64,000 nucleotides of DNA from Hirsutella rhossiliensis. Its lineage: Eukaryota; Ascomycota; Sordariomycetes; Hypocreales; Ophiocordycipitaceae. This document shows, piece by piece, positions 31,871-44,128 of this stretch. Below the pieces are notes generated by a model that saw nothing but the letters and a program-made list of their open reading frames with translations, made no database searches and had not been told where the DNA came from. Made by a program: the position numbers and the translations under genes. The DNA is taken from positions 6,758,001 through 6,822,000 of the forward strand of contig NW_025408669.1 in the NCBI RefSeq assembly GCF_020360975.1, written 5' to 3'. Every line of letters begins with the position of its first letter. Position 1 is the stretch's first letter.

Positions 31871-32056
31871 TATTACGGAGTAGGTAGAGGCGTATATATA
31901 GGTGCCGTCTATAGGATAATATTAATAAGCTATATAGAGCTCTTCTATACGCGGCTAGCCCGCCCCTATACTTATAGGATCCGGCCCTTTATACGTAACT
32001 ATATAGCTTAGGCCGCGGCCTAAGCCTATTACTTATAATAGTTAAAGACTCTTATA
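31871..32056 (-). repeat. Gypsy-2 5' LTR
   Basis: A 186-bp copy matching 13021-13206, followed by the ATAGT target duplication. Confidence 0.95.
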
Positions 32057-32061
32057 ATAGT

Positions 32062-33346
32062 AAAAAGTTAGCTTTTTATACTTATAATATTAAACTAAGT
32101 AGCGATATCGCTACTTAGGTAGCTTAGATAATAATATAATCTAAAAGGTTTAAATCTATTATTAATATAGTATTATAAACTACTATAACCTAAAATATAA
32201 GCTAACTATATAAATAAGGGAATTAAACTATTAAAGACTAATATACTTTATATAATAAGACTTAACTTTTATTATTTAAGCTAAAGCTAAACTTAAGGTA
32301 TATTATAATAAAATTAATAGCTTCTCTTTTACTATTTTAGCCCTTCCTTTTAACTAAATAGTAGACTCTAACTCTTTTACCTTATATTTTTATTATTAAT
32401 TATAAAGTATTTAGTAAACTTAAAAAAACTAGTTTTAGCTAATATTTTAACTAATTTTCTATAGTAAAAGAAAATTTTAACTAGTAATCTATATCTTATT
32501 TTAAAAGTAACTCTTATATCTATAATAACTTTAAATAATAGATTAGTTTAAAGCGTTTTATAAAGAGTATATACTTATAGTCCTTTACTTTTAAAGGGAA
32601 CGTCTCGCTCCTTATAGCTTACTTAGTCTAGCTTAGTAAGCGGAACTTCCTATATATAATTTACTATATAAATACTATTTAATATCTCCTATAGTACTTT
32701 ATAAGAACTACTTTAGTACCTTATATAAAACTATATACTTTATAGCTAAAGAACGAAAGTTTTAACTTTTAAGCTACCCCTCCTAAGGTAGTAAATATAA
32801 CCTTAGTCTTTATAGATTCTTTAGTAATCTCTAAGAGTATATTATTTAAAAAAGGTCTTAAGGATTATTTAAATACGCTGCTATTATAATAATAGTATTA
32901 TAAGATTTTTTCCCCTTAAAACTAACTATATCTTAGAATACATTAAGGCGATAAAATTCTAAACTAATAATATAAGAGGGCGAAAATTAAGACTAGCCTT
33001 CTTCTATCTTTATAATTTAAAGGCTAATTATAAGGTCCTATATAAAATAAAATCTATTTTCTTTAAGAGCTTTAATAGCGTCCTTAATAAAGAATATTAA
33101 AGAAGCTATTATAATAGGTTAGTATTAAGGGAAGCTAGGAAGCGTAAAATATCTATCTAAGAGGTTTCTAGGCTTTATATAAGTAAAAGGGGATAATAAT
33201 TCGTTACTTTAAAAAGCCCTATATTATATTTCTAAGAGCACTTAAATCTTTTACTATTTACCTACTTATTTAATTATAAGTATACTAATATATTAGCTAA
33301 CCCGCTATTATATAATTTTACTTTATATATATAATTAATATAGGTT
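32062..33346. other. RIP-saturated intergenic relic
   Basis: 1.3 kb of AT-rich DNA with almost no CpA or TpG, between Gypsy-2 and Gypsy-3. Plus-strand frames near 32940-33250 are fairly open if Gln/Trp-derived stops are ignored, but no domain is recognised. Confidence 0.5.
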
Positions 33347-33351
33347 AGTAT

Positions 33352-33801
33352 TATAACGACTAGTATTATTCCTAAGGGATAAACCTATCGAGGGGTTTAT
33401 ATTAGTAGATATAATAAGGCGTGGTTTAAGCAATAATAAGTATATTACGTTAGTAATAAGTTAGAGGTTATAGACTATAGACTATAACTAGGTAATTAGA
33501 ATTAAAGATAGAATTATAATAACGATCTATATTAAAAGCTAGAGAGCTATCTATCTAAAGGAGTAAAAGTAAGTAGCTATATATACCTATAAAGACTATC
33601 CTTAGATTATAGGCCTAGCTATAATCCTTAACGTTAGATCGTATAAAGCGTAGTAATCTCGTTAATCTTAGATTACTTAGATCTCTACGATCCCCTTAAT
33701 CTTATATCTATTAAATAGTCGTGCCGACTATTTATCCGTTAAACCGTATTATATACTTAACGTGGTCGACTGTTAGCGGCCTAGTAGCTATAGTTATAAT
33801 A
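33352..33801 (-). repeat. Gypsy-3 3' LTR
   Basis: A 450-bp direct repeat starting TATAACGAC and ending ATAATA, with TG/CA termini apparently RIPed. It matches 40753-41202 with scattered transitions. Confidence 0.94.
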
Positions 33802-34579
33802 TAATATCTCCCTTCCTTTTAGTCTTATCCGTAAGACCTACTATAGCTACCTTAGCCGCTATATATAAATATACCCTTATTACGTTATACGTAAGTATAT
33901 TATTCCTTATCTCTTTATCCTTTTAGGATATACTACTAATAGTATATCTAGTCGTATACTAAAAAAATATTCTTAAAAAGCCTCTAAGCGCGCTACTCTT
34001 ACTAAATATATTAACTTAAGTAGAGATCCTATTAATATACCGTATACTTAATACTTTAAGGCAAAGAAGATAAATTATTAAATAGCTAAAAATTCTTCGC
34101 GCTATAATAATTATATTACTAATAGTTATCCCTATTATAATAGTGTTTTAGTAGCCTCTTTTTATAGGTATCTTTTAATTCTTTCTATATATAGTAGCTA
34201 ACGTATTTCTTTTAGTAACTAAATTATTAGCGGAGTAATATAGGCTATATTTTAAAGAGGAGGAAGCTAGGGAAGCCTTATTAAAGCTTTAAGTATAGCT
34301 TATAAATCTTTAGTTATAAATATCTATCGCCGTTAATCGTTTAGCTCGCATTTAAAAGATTTAGAATTATATAAAGGAAAAGAGTTCTAAGTTATTTCGT
34401 CGTAGTATCTAAGAAGTAGATACTAAGGATAGCGTTTTGCCTACGCTCGATATATATAAGTATTAAGTAGTAAATAACTTATAATCGTTAAGCGTTCTTA
34501 ATAAGGCGAATTAGTCTTTATTTAGTATTAGTAAGGAGTTTATAGATCTTAGTCCTTTAATCCCTCTTAAACCTTTTAG

Positions 34580-35990
34580 TAAAATTATTAAAGTAAAGAG
34601 CTATAGTAGGTTAAGTACTTAAGTAGTTCCTAGGTATTTTCCTCTAGTCTATATCCCTTCTACTTAATAAGGTATTTTTATTACTAACCTTATTTTCTTA
34701 TATCTAGTATTTATTTTACTTTATATTCTTAATTATTATTAACTTTAATTCTTTCTTATAGTTTAGCGTTTTATAGCGCTAGTTTTAATAATAAGATATA
34801 AAATATTAGGTATATCTATATTATTATTAGTAGCGAAAGTTTATAGTTAACTTTTAAAATAACCTTCTTAATTTTAAATAGTTTAAGTTTCTTAAAATCT
34901 AATTTATTACTTAGTTATTTTATTTTAATATTTCGTTATATAAGGTAGACTATATCTCCCTCTTAAAAGATTAGTCCCTATAATCCTTTCCGATTATAGT
35001 AAGTAGATATTCGTTCTTTAATAAATTAAAGTTCTTATTATATTTCTTTATATAATTTTTATAGCTAATCTACTTATAGTATCGCTTATTTTACTTATAG
35101 TCCTTATCGAGTAACCTTAAATACTTCTAGGTTATATCTATAATTAATATATACTAGTAAGAGCTTAGTTATTTCTATAACTAAGCTATTATAAGCTAGT
35201 TATACTATTAGTAGCTATTTAACTTAATTGTTTTATTCGTAGCTAATATAATATCGTAAGTATTATTTAAGCGTTTAGTTAAGTCGTTTTATTTATCTAT
35301 CTATTTATAAGTAATAAGCTATACTAAGCTTATATTTCGTCCCTAATTATATTATAAGAGCTTACTAAAATTTAGCTATAAATATACTTCCTTTATTAGA
35401 GATAATCTTATTTAGTAGTCTATAATTACTAATAATTATTTATAGGAATATATATACTAGTTCTTTTATATTACTTACTTCTTTATATAGTAAAAAGTAC
35501 CTATACTTTATTAGTCTATTAGTAATAATAAATATACTATTATATTTAACGTTAGTTATAAGTTCTTTTAATAGTAATAGCTTTATAATATAATTAAAAG
35601 CTATTAAGTCCTATAGTTTCTCTAGTACTAGTAGCGGTTATAATTCTCTATATAGTTTATATCGTTTAGCTTTACTTTATATATAAAGTTCGTATTTTCT
35701 AATAACTTATTATACTACTTCCTTAAGCTATAAAAAGTTATATTATCGTTTAATCCGTTCTATTATTCTTTAGATTCCTTAGTATCTATGTATTAAATAC
35801 TTATATATATCTTATATAACTTTATCTTATAACGCTAGTAGTATCTAGATTTTATTTTTATATAATAGAATTTCCGAATATTTTATATTATATCCCTTTA
35901 ATGCTTTATATTCTTTTATCTATTTTAGGATCTTTTAGTATATTAAGTCGTTAGGTTATACTTTAAATATTATATTTAGCTATCGTTATT
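34580..35990 (-). pseudogene. Gypsy-3 integrase and chromodomain (RIPed)
   Basis: Reading minus: a core with a degraded second-Asp block near 35420 and a block near 35330-35290 aligning with YHPQTDGQSER (catalytic Glu). A GDMVYL-like C-terminal domain lies near 34990, and an EYKVKQILDTRYKK chromodomain start near 34730-34690. The 780 bp from 34580 to the LTR hold a minus reading without identified domain. Confidence 0.7.
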
Positions 35991-36029
35991 AGTAGTTCCC
36001 GTTTTCGTTAATTTCTAAGAGCTATCCTT

Positions 36030-38200
36030 TTACTATAAGTGCTCCTATATTATAGTTACTTTATTAATTAAGGGTATTAGCTCGACCGTTTTCTATTCCT
36101 TTTCTATAGATTATTTTATAGTCGAATTCTAATAGATATTCGGCCTATTAAATCTATCGTCCGTTTAACTATTATATTATTATAAAGTATAAGATATTCT
36201 TATAATCTATATAGACCTTAACTTTATATTTACTTCTAAGAAGGTAGTATTAAAATTCCTTAAAAGCTTAAATAATTATAAGGAATTCTTTATTATAGAT
36301 AAGGTAATTAAGTTCTACGCTATATAGCTTCTTTAAATAGAATATAATCGGTTATAGTTTTCTTTTATTATCTTTTTATCCGATTTATACTCTTAGAGTA
36401 AAGTTTAATATATTAGTTTTAAGTTCGATTTATTATTTTAGATTAAAGGTAGTTAAGACTAGTTCTTATATAATTATAGTCTTAATATATTCGAAAGCTT
36501 CGTTAGCTTTATCGTCCTATATAAATTCTTTTTCCTTCTTTATTAAGTTATATAGTAATACTATAATCTTTCCGAAATCTTTAATAAATCGTTAGTAGTA
36601 ATTTATAAATCCTAGGAAACTTTATATATCTTTAACGTTCTTTAGCGTTAACTATTCTTTAACTAAGTTAATCTTATCTTATTATATTTATATCTCTCTT
36701 AGTAAGATTATATATCTAAGGAAGTTTACTTCTTATATATAAAACTTACTTTTCTTTAGTTTAACTAGTAATTTCGTATTTTAAAGTATATAGAGTACCT
36801 TATAAACGTATTACTTATATTCTTTTAAGGTATCTAAGAAGATTAAGATATTATCTAGGTATACTACTATATAGATATCTAAGTATTTATATAGGATATT
36901 ATTAATTATCTATTAAAAGGTAGCTAGTATATTTATAAGTCTAAATAGTATTACTAGATATTTAAATAGTTTAAATTTCGTTCTAAAGGCTATTATCTAT
37001 TTATATCCCTTTTTTATATATATTAAGTTATAGGCGCTTTTAAGGTTAAGGGCTATAAACTATTTTTTACTATATAGTTAATCTTATAGTTCCGATATAA
37101 GCGGTAATAGTATTCGGTCTTTTATTATAATATCGTTTAAGCGTCTATAGTTAATAACTAGTTATAGCTTACCGTTTTTCTTTAAAATAAATATAACTAG
37201 GTAGCTTACTTTAGATATTAACGTTTATATATATCCCTTTTATAGATTCTCGTTAAGGTAGTCGCGTAGCGTTTATAGTTACTTTTCGTTTAAGTTATAG
37301 ATCTTATAGAATATCGGCGTTATCTTATCCTTAAGATAAATTTTATAGTCTTATTAGCTATATTTAAGTAACCTTATCTTAAGTTCTTTCTTAAAGAGTT
37401 TATTATATTTCTAGTATTCTTAGGGGATATTCTTTATTCTATCTTATAGGCTTTATTCTTTCTTTTAAGAGCTAGTTTCTCTTAACTTAAGCTTTTTATT
37501 AATTTATTTAAGGTCTTTCCTTAAAGTAGTAATAACTCTTTAAATCTTTATATTATATCCTTTATTCTATTTATATTAGATACTAGGTTTTATAGCTATA
37601 TTAGTTAGTATATAGGTCTTATTAATCGATTTTATTATATCCGCTAGTTTAGTTACTATTTTCGTTTATATCGCTAAAGCCTATAATAATTTACTTAAAT
37701 AGTTATCCCTTTTATCTTATTTAATAGCTAAATTATTATAAAATTTTACTTTCTCTTAAATCTACTAGTCCTAAAAACTTATATCTTTATTTTAATATAG
37801 CTAGCTAGTTTTCTAGTTAATTAGTAGGTTACTCTCTTATAGCTATAAAAGTCTTAATATAAGGTTATATTCTTTAATATTTATAATATCGAAGTTAACT
37901 TATTTATTATAGCCTTAAATATTAATATTAAGGTAATTAATCTCTATATTAATAATTCTATTATTATAGTTAAAGGCCTCTCCTTTAATATTTATAAGTT
38001 TATATAGATCTATCTTATATCTCTATATAAGTTAGTAACGATTAATAACTTTAGGTAAAACGTAATTACTTATTATACTATAATCTAAAAGTATATATAT
38101 ATAATATCCTATAATTTAGATATTTAATACTATTTAGTCGCTATAGCTTACTATTACTATATATAGGGTCCTTAGATCTTATTATATTATACTAGTCTAT
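36030..38200 (-). pseudogene. Gypsy-3 protease, RT and RNase H (RIPed)
   Basis: Homologous to the plus-strand reading of Gypsy-5 at 61740-63800. The protease active-site region lies near 38100 (D-S-A-I-G in Gypsy-5). RT lies at about 37290-36600 with the YLDN box near 36880-36850, and RNase H at about 36540-36030. Former Trp and Gln codons are stops throughout. Confidence 0.8.
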
Positions 38201-39740
38201 AGCCCTTTTATAGATAGCGTACCTTATTTTTTACTTAGTCCTTATTTATTTTATTTAGGTATTCTTCTTTAATTTATTATTAATATCGTTTCTTTACGTT
38301 TTTATTATATAGTATTATATTAGGGCTTAAGAGACTAATTTCTTATAGCTAATTAAAGATTTTTTATTTCTTAACGCTATATTATTTATATTATACTACT
38401 TTATAGTTAATTACGTACTATACTTTATAATTCTATGTATTTTTATACTAAAGGTTAAGTTTTCGTTTTATATCTTTTTATTTTTTATATAGTATTTCTA
38501 TATCGATTTTTCCCTAGTTAAATATAGCTTATAGCCTTTATACGTATTACTAAGAATCTTTTAATATACTATTATATTATTTATACTATACTTATACTTT
38601 TTTATATTTATAAACTCTATAATTTAAGTATATATATTTATTATAATCTTCTTTATTATATTTAATTTATTATATAAGTCTTTAAAAGATTAATAGTTTA
38701 AATACCTTAAAGTAAGTAGCGTTATACTATTCTTCTATTTTAGTATATTTATAGATTTTATATATCTCTAAAAGATATCTCGTTAATAAACTATAATTAT
38801 CGCGGTATTTAAGTAGTATACTATAATTAAGTTCTAATAATATAACTTAGTTATTTAGGTAGCGTTAATTAATTTTCTAGTAGTTTAGTTCTATACTTAG
38901 GTAGGGTTTTAAAAGTACTTATCCTTTAAACCTAACTAGGAAGGCGTTATATTATACTTTTATCTAGAAGTATATTATATAATCTAAGTAGACGTATAAT
39001 ATCTATAAGATATACTTATAGTACTTATAAGTAAGTAGTATTTATAGATCGTCTCTAAATTCTCTTTATAGTTACTATTCTTATTATAGAGCTATAAAGG
39101 TATTAACTATAGTAATAGCTATAGTATAGTCTCCTCTATATAGTATTAGTTAATATTAAATTAATATAGCTTATTAGTTTTCTATAAAGATTTAAGGTAT
39201 TTATTAAGTTTTAATTTTAAGTATTTCTTTAAATTCTTTAAAGTATAAAGTATATTCTTTAATTATAGTATTTTCCTTTAATAGTAAGGGTAGTAGTACG
39301 AGTTCGTTCTTATCTTTTATTTCTCTAGGTATTTCTTATTCTTTAAAGCTTATATCGTCGGCGCTTTATTAGTCCTCTTTAAGTTATTATCTAAGTTTCG
39401 TAAGTATAAGGGCTATATTTATATCTTCTTTATTATATTATTTATAAACTGCCCGTTATTATTATCGATTTTTATTTTATATATCTTCTTAGAATTATTT
39501 ACCGTTCTTCTTAATCTAGTCTTAGGAGACTCCTTTAAGATAAGGGTATTCTAGTTCTATAAATTTAACTTATTTCTATATTTTAAGATCCCTTTATTAT
39601 ATTATTATAAGGGTCTTCTTTAATAGCTTTAGGAACTATTTAATACCGTTCTTATCGCTTAAGTATACTATATATTCGTTATTATAGTATATAGTCTAAC
39701 TAAGGAGTTTATACTTTAGTCCCTATCTATTAATAGCGTT
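38200..39740 (-). pseudogene. Gypsy-3 extra frame between Gag and protease, unknown
   Basis: Homologous to 60140-61700 of Gypsy-5; for example 39480-39560 is the complement of the segment at 60300-60380. An acidic part is followed by a Leu-, Tyr- and Lys-rich reading. No known domain was recognised. The fact that both family members keep it argues for a family component and against a chance insertion. Confidence 0.5.
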
Positions 39741-40690
39741 TAAGTATTTCTTACCTTTTAAGGCTAGTACCTAGTAGGTTTTCTTCTCCTTATAAGGTTA
39801 CCTATATTCTTTAGAGTAATATCTAGGTTTCCTATAGTTAAAATACTTTCCTTTACTTTTCTATATTATATTTAGATCTATCCTACCTAGGTTAGTTATA
39901 TAAGTATAAGTAATAAGAGTTTCGCGCTTCTTTTTATAGTTAGTGCGTTAGTTAAAGTTATTCCTATAAGAAGGGTTTTAGTTTCCTCTTCCTTATTTCT
40001 TTTCTTAGCGTTACGTATACTACTTATTATCGATTCGTACTATTATAGTAATATAGTCTAAGAGGTTATTAAGTCGATTTTCCTTATAGAGCTCGTCCTT
40101 AACTTCTTTTTTAAGCTTATTATAAAATCGTAATATAAGGGGTTCGTTATCTTAATTAAGCTTTAAGGTAACTTAATAGAACTTTATAGTATAATCTAAT
40201 ATTAAGATCCTTTATTAAAGTTCTTAAAGTTTTTATTTAGCTTCTCGTTTTTTATTAGTTATTCTAAATACTTTCGTAATAGCTTCTTTAAATCCTTAGA
40301 AACTAGTAAAGACTTTATCTATTTTATTATCTCGTCGCGCTAGTTAGTTATCGAGAAAGTCCCTTATAATAGGTCTAAACTAAGCGAGTACTATTCTAGA
40401 TAAATAATTTCCTATATAGAGTACCTTTTCGACTAGGTCTAAGAGTTTAATAAGGTAAAACCGGTAGTAGGCTTTAAGTTAGGTAAGAAAGTCTTAAAGC
40501 ATGCTATAAGTACTATCGAATAGTCCTAGCTATTTTAGTTTAACTAATTCTCTAAGGTCCCTAACTTATCTATTACCTCCTTTATTCCTAAGTAACTATA
40601 CCTTATATTAAAGGGTAATAATCTTACGTATTATATCCTAAGGCGATATAGTAGCTTTAGAATTAGTTAATCTAGCTTACTATATAGGTA
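39741..40690 (-). pseudogene. Gypsy-3 Gag (RIPed)
   Basis: Counterpart of the Gypsy-5 Gag. The capsid-like core is at about 40540-40080, and a decayed zinc knuckle at about 39863-39809 ends in an FKE-like block. A Gag origin is supported by position next to the 5' LTR and by the knuckle. Confidence 0.75.
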
Positions 40691-40741
40691 TATTAATAGT
40701 TATAATATTACTTAGAGTAACGCGGTATTATATTAAATAAG

Positions 40742-40751
40742 AGCTTTTAAC
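40742..40751 (-). promoter_or_regulatory. Gypsy-3 self-priming site
   Basis: The minus strand reads GTTAAAAGCT one base inside the 5' LTR. The LTR plus strand holds ATTAAAAGCT at 40932-40941, so the transcript contains AGCTTTTAAT, complementary apart from one RIP-type change. Gypsy-5 shows the same arrangement. Confidence 0.65.
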
Positions 40752-40752
40752 G

Positions 40753-41202
40753 TATAACGACTAGTATTATTCTTAAAGGATAAACCTATTAAGGGGTTTA
40801 TATTAGTAGATATAATAGGGCGTAGTCTAAGTAATAATAAGTATATTACGTTAGTAATAAGTTAGAGGTTATAGACTATAAACTATAACTAAGTAATTAG
40901 AATTAAAGATAGAATTATAATAAAGATTTATATTAAAAGCTAGAGAGCTATCTATTTAAAGGAGTAAAAGTAGGTAGCTATATATACTTATAGAAACTAT
41001 CCTTAGATTATAGGCCTAGCTATAATCCTTAACGTTAGATTATATAAAGTATAGTAATCTCGTTAATCTTAGATTACTTAGATCTTTATAATCCCCTCGA
41101 TCCTATATCTATTAGATAGTCGTACTAACTATTTATCTATTAAACTATATTATATACTTAACGCGGTCGACTATTAGCGGCCTAGTAGCTATAGTCGTAA
41201 TA
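40753..41202 (-). repeat. Gypsy-3 5' LTR
   Basis: A 450-bp copy, followed by AGTAT. Its R-U5 half, but not its U3 half, resembles the Gypsy-5 LTR. Confidence 0.94.
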
Positions 41203-41207
41203 AGTAT

Positions 41208-41768
41208 ATAATATATATACTAACCCCTTATAAGGTATTAACGTTAAGGGATTTACTAGTAATTTATTAGATCCTATAACTTATTAGACTTATATACTAC
41301 TATAAGCTTAATATTAATCTATAATAACTTTACTATAATAAGACTAGATTTTCCTAAATTTAAAATATTATAAAAAAGTAATTATAGTATATATATTATC
41401 TTATTTTATAGTCCTTAAGCTATTATAGTTACTTACTATTTTACTATAAGCGGCTTAAGCTTTAATATACTATTACTATCTCTTAATTACTTTTAATAGC
41501 TAGAGAAGGGTTTTAAGTATAATCTATTTAGCTTAGTAAAATCCTTACTTTCTTTACTAAGTCTTTCTTTAGCTAATTTAGTAGCTATAATATTACCGGA
41601 AGCTATAGGTTTAGTAGAAAAGCAATAACTATTTTATTTTAAATCCTTAGACTTTTCTCTTAAGCTTTAAAAGCTACCCGCTTAAGCTATAGCTTTTATT
41701 ATACTCTTTCCTAGCTTAGACCTTTAAGTTTATCTTAATACTATTAACTTATTACTTTTTTTTTATTT
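41208..41768 (-). pseudogene. RIPed relic, 3' part of a pogo-like transposase gene and flank
   Basis: The part next to Copia-3 (about 41768-41650) continues, on the minus strand, the Lys-rich tail of the decayed transposase read from 49200 to 47958. Further down (41640-41480) a minus frame remains open for about 60 codons (KLAKERLSKESKDFTKLNRL). I cannot assign it. The rest is AT-rich without features. Confidence 0.45.
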
Positions 41769-41773
41769 CTAAG

Positions 41774-41975
41774 TGTAGGAATGTATCTATCTAGTGGTGT
41801 GACCAACCATGGTTGGCACGTGACCCGTACGGTCACGTGTGCGGCTGAGGGCAGCGTGCCCCCTTTCTCCACGCTGGCCTCTGCCTCCTTAGATAGAGAA
41901 TCAAGACGAATACAACATCACAGGTTAACCCTAGTACCGTCTCATTGCAGCAGCTGCCGCAGGTGCCTACCCACA
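41774..41975 (+). repeat. Copia-3 5' LTR with two adjacent palindromes
   Basis: A 202-bp LTR. CCAACCATGGTTGG (41803-41816) is a perfect 14-bp palindrome. It is followed at once by CACGTGACC, five bases, and GGTCACGTG (41817-41839), a 9-bp-arm hairpin that places a CACGTG E-box in each arm. Such a site in U3 could bind bHLH-type activators. Confidence 0.96.
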
Positions 41976-41985
41976 CTGATCAGTG
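41976..41985 (+). promoter_or_regulatory. Candidate primer-binding site CTGATCAGTG of Copia-3
   Basis: The same ten bases follow the Copia-2 5' LTR. The tRNA or half-tRNA partner is not identified. Confidence 0.5.
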
Positions 41986-42419
41986 ACCGGCCCACGCCCG
42001 TCACAGACAGCTAAGTAGAAGAGACAAATTCCTCAACCTTCGAAGGTGCTATAGTCCGCGTCACTTTACTGTGGCCCTGGTAGCGCTCAGAAGAAGGTTA
42101 TTTGTGCTAAGAACAAGGAATCTCCCGCTGGTTTGCCCAGCCGCGCGAGAGTCCTTCCAACTGTTGATTACGATCGCCCGCTAGTTTGCCTAGCCGTGAG
42201 CACCGGAATCGACAGGCGACCACATCGCAAACAACTAGTAAGAACGTTCGACCCTTGACGTTAAGTAGCAAGATCCCCGTCAGTTCAGTCTGGCCGCGAA
42301 CGACCTACTTAGTACGCGACGCTCGACCTCCTATTAGCGACAACTCGTATACGAAGAGACCAATACGAACCCCACATCGTCTCATTCATTTGATCACGAT
42401 AGCCCCGACCGCCCGAGCT

Positions 42420-44060
42420 ATGTCCCCAGAAGCCCAGCTCGAAGAAATATGCGACCAGATGCAGGCACTAGACATCCAAGCATCCGCATTCCGACAAATT
42501 AATATCGACCTTTGGGACAACGATATCACACACGACGAAAAGGACAAGATCGCAGTAACGACATATGTGGCAAAGTTCATATTCATCGTTCAATCTGGCA
42601 GTGATCAAGGATACGACCTCCTTGGTTACTTCCAACAGCATTTTGAAGAATGGACCGAAGACACATGGGACCGCGCCCCGAATGAATACAAGAGAGCCCT
42701 CAGGAAACTACTAAGGAAAGAGGTATCTACACAGGTTCACAAAGGGGAAATTCGCAACACAATTTCTCATATTACAAACTATCGAGAACCCACAAACCTG
42801 GCCAGAGCAGGAGTTTACGGAGATGGTGTTTGATGAGAGGACTGCTGCCTTCAGGAGGCAGACAGCATTACTAGGATCAAATGCTTCCACTAATCCCCAT
42901 CCGTCTCAACCTCCTTCACCATCAGTTACGCCCTTAGCAGCACCTCATCAAGGTCTTAACGAACCACAACCTATTAAGACCCTAACGAGCCCTCCTAACG
43001 CACCTACTCCTGCTCCGACTATCCAAGATAAACCTGCTCCGACCTCTCTTACTATTCATCCGACTTCCTACCGCTTCCAGAACCCCGATCTCGTCCAACC
43101 CGTCACCAACCCCATCCCCGAACACTTATCCGGCCCTGCAACCTTTGGAGAATACATGAAACTCCCCCCGGATAACATCCCGAACGCTATCGTCGATAGC
43201 GACATCCAGCAGAAGTTTATGAAGACCTGGAACAAAGATCGGAACTACACAGGAGAGCCGTACGATCTCCTGATGATAAGCTCCGCCTCTTCTTAAGCAA
43301 CTGCTCTCATATCCAAGTGAAACCGTCACAATTTCACGCACTCTTTCCCCGGATCCTTGATGGAAGAGCCCAAAGATTCTATCTTGATAAGATCACATGG
43401 GCTACGACGTTCCGACAAGCGTATGATATCTTCAAACAACACTTTGACACGGAAGTCAACCATGTCCACTACCATACTGACTGGACAACAATAACCTTTA
43501 ACTCCATCCGTGCCCAAGATGCTTCGAAGACCCCCCACGAAGTGCTTCAAACCCTCTTTGATAAGCTTCAGCTCTGCCAACGAGCCCTTGGCAGGAGTAC
43601 GGAGGAGACCTTCTACTGCGTACAACGCTTATGAAAGCATGCCGTGAGTACCCGAACTCCAATACCTCTTTTCAAACCCCGCCGATAACGTCGAGCACCT
43701 TCTTGCAGATCTTCGTGCATCCGTTGAAACCCATCTTGCCCTCATAACAACTTCTCAATTTCCCTTGACTTTGCTGGATCATTTGATCATAACGATCCAC
43801 ACCATCAGTACTACCTCGACCGTCGATACAATAACAACCGCTCTCGAGGTAGATACGGATATTCAGGTCAACGACCCAGCCGCGGATACAGACAAAGCTA
43901 CAACCGTGGAAACTACCGGCCTCAAAGCCGTAGTAACTACAATCATAGCTACAGTAACCGAAACTGGACGAAGAAGTGTTTTGTTTGTGGACAAGAAGGC
44001 TGTTGGTCAACTAAACACTCTACGGATGAACGGCAAAGGCCAAGGACCAACATATCACTC
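42420..44060 (+). pseudogene. Copia-3 Gag (frameshifted)
   Basis: The ATG at 42420 (MSPEAQLEEICDQMQ) is preferred over the in-frame one at 42186, because the homologous RIPed Copia-4 reading starts at the equivalent point. The first frame continues to 42833. A second covers 42823-43296 (Pro-rich linker, then YTGEPYDLL), and a third covers 43317-43634 (HFDTEVNHVHYHTDW, EVLQTLFDKLQLCQRALG). A further frame holds an Arg/Tyr/Asn-rich basic stretch (RSRGRYGYSGQRPSRGY, about 43810-43960). The zinc knuckle at 43977-44018 is CFVCGQEGCWSTKH, Cys-x2-Cys-x4-Cys-x4-His. Confidence 0.85.
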
Positions 44061-44128
44061 AATGTCACTTCATAGGTGTACAACTCACGGACATCGGAGG
44101 CTATATTCTAGACTACGAAGGTCATGAG

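Larger units (their letters stand above)
13021..32056 (-). mobile_element. Gypsy-2: RIP-saturated chromovirus carrying two nested Copia elements
   Basis: Terminal repeats at 13021-13206 and 31871-32056 are flanked by the 5-bp duplication ATAGT (13016-13020 and 32057-32061). Coding order on the minus strand is gag, zinc knuckle, protease, RT, RNase H, integrase, chromodomain. The RT region is interrupted by Copia-1 at 17712-29774. Without that insert the element is about 7 kb. CpA and TpG are nearly absent, but the DNA remains locally GC-rich because CpG and CpC were spared. An extra plus-strand frame lies between the chromodomain and the 3' LTR. Confidence 0.95.
33352..41202 (-). mobile_element. 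Gypsy-3: RIP-saturated chromovirus with an extra frame between Gag and protease
   Basis: LTRs of 450 bp (33352-33801 and 40753-41202) are flanked by AGTAT (33347-33351 and 41203-41207). The minus-strand order is gag, zinc knuckle, an unassigned 1.5-kb frame, protease, RT, RNase H, integrase, chromodomain. The total of 7.85 kb exceeds the 5-6 kb usual for this class. Its internal region is homologous, in reverse orientation, to Gypsy-5 at 59110-64000. Confidence 0.94.

Noticed and set aside
41781..42014. Frames starting in the Copia-3 LTR (41781-42014 and 47758-47973)
   Set aside because: They are the same LTR read twice with different downstream sequence, with no sign of coding.
43765..44127. 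A 120-residue Thr/Val-rich plus frame
   Set aside because: It is a shadow of the Copia-3 Gag. The real phase here carries the RGRYGYSG basic stretch and the zinc knuckle.
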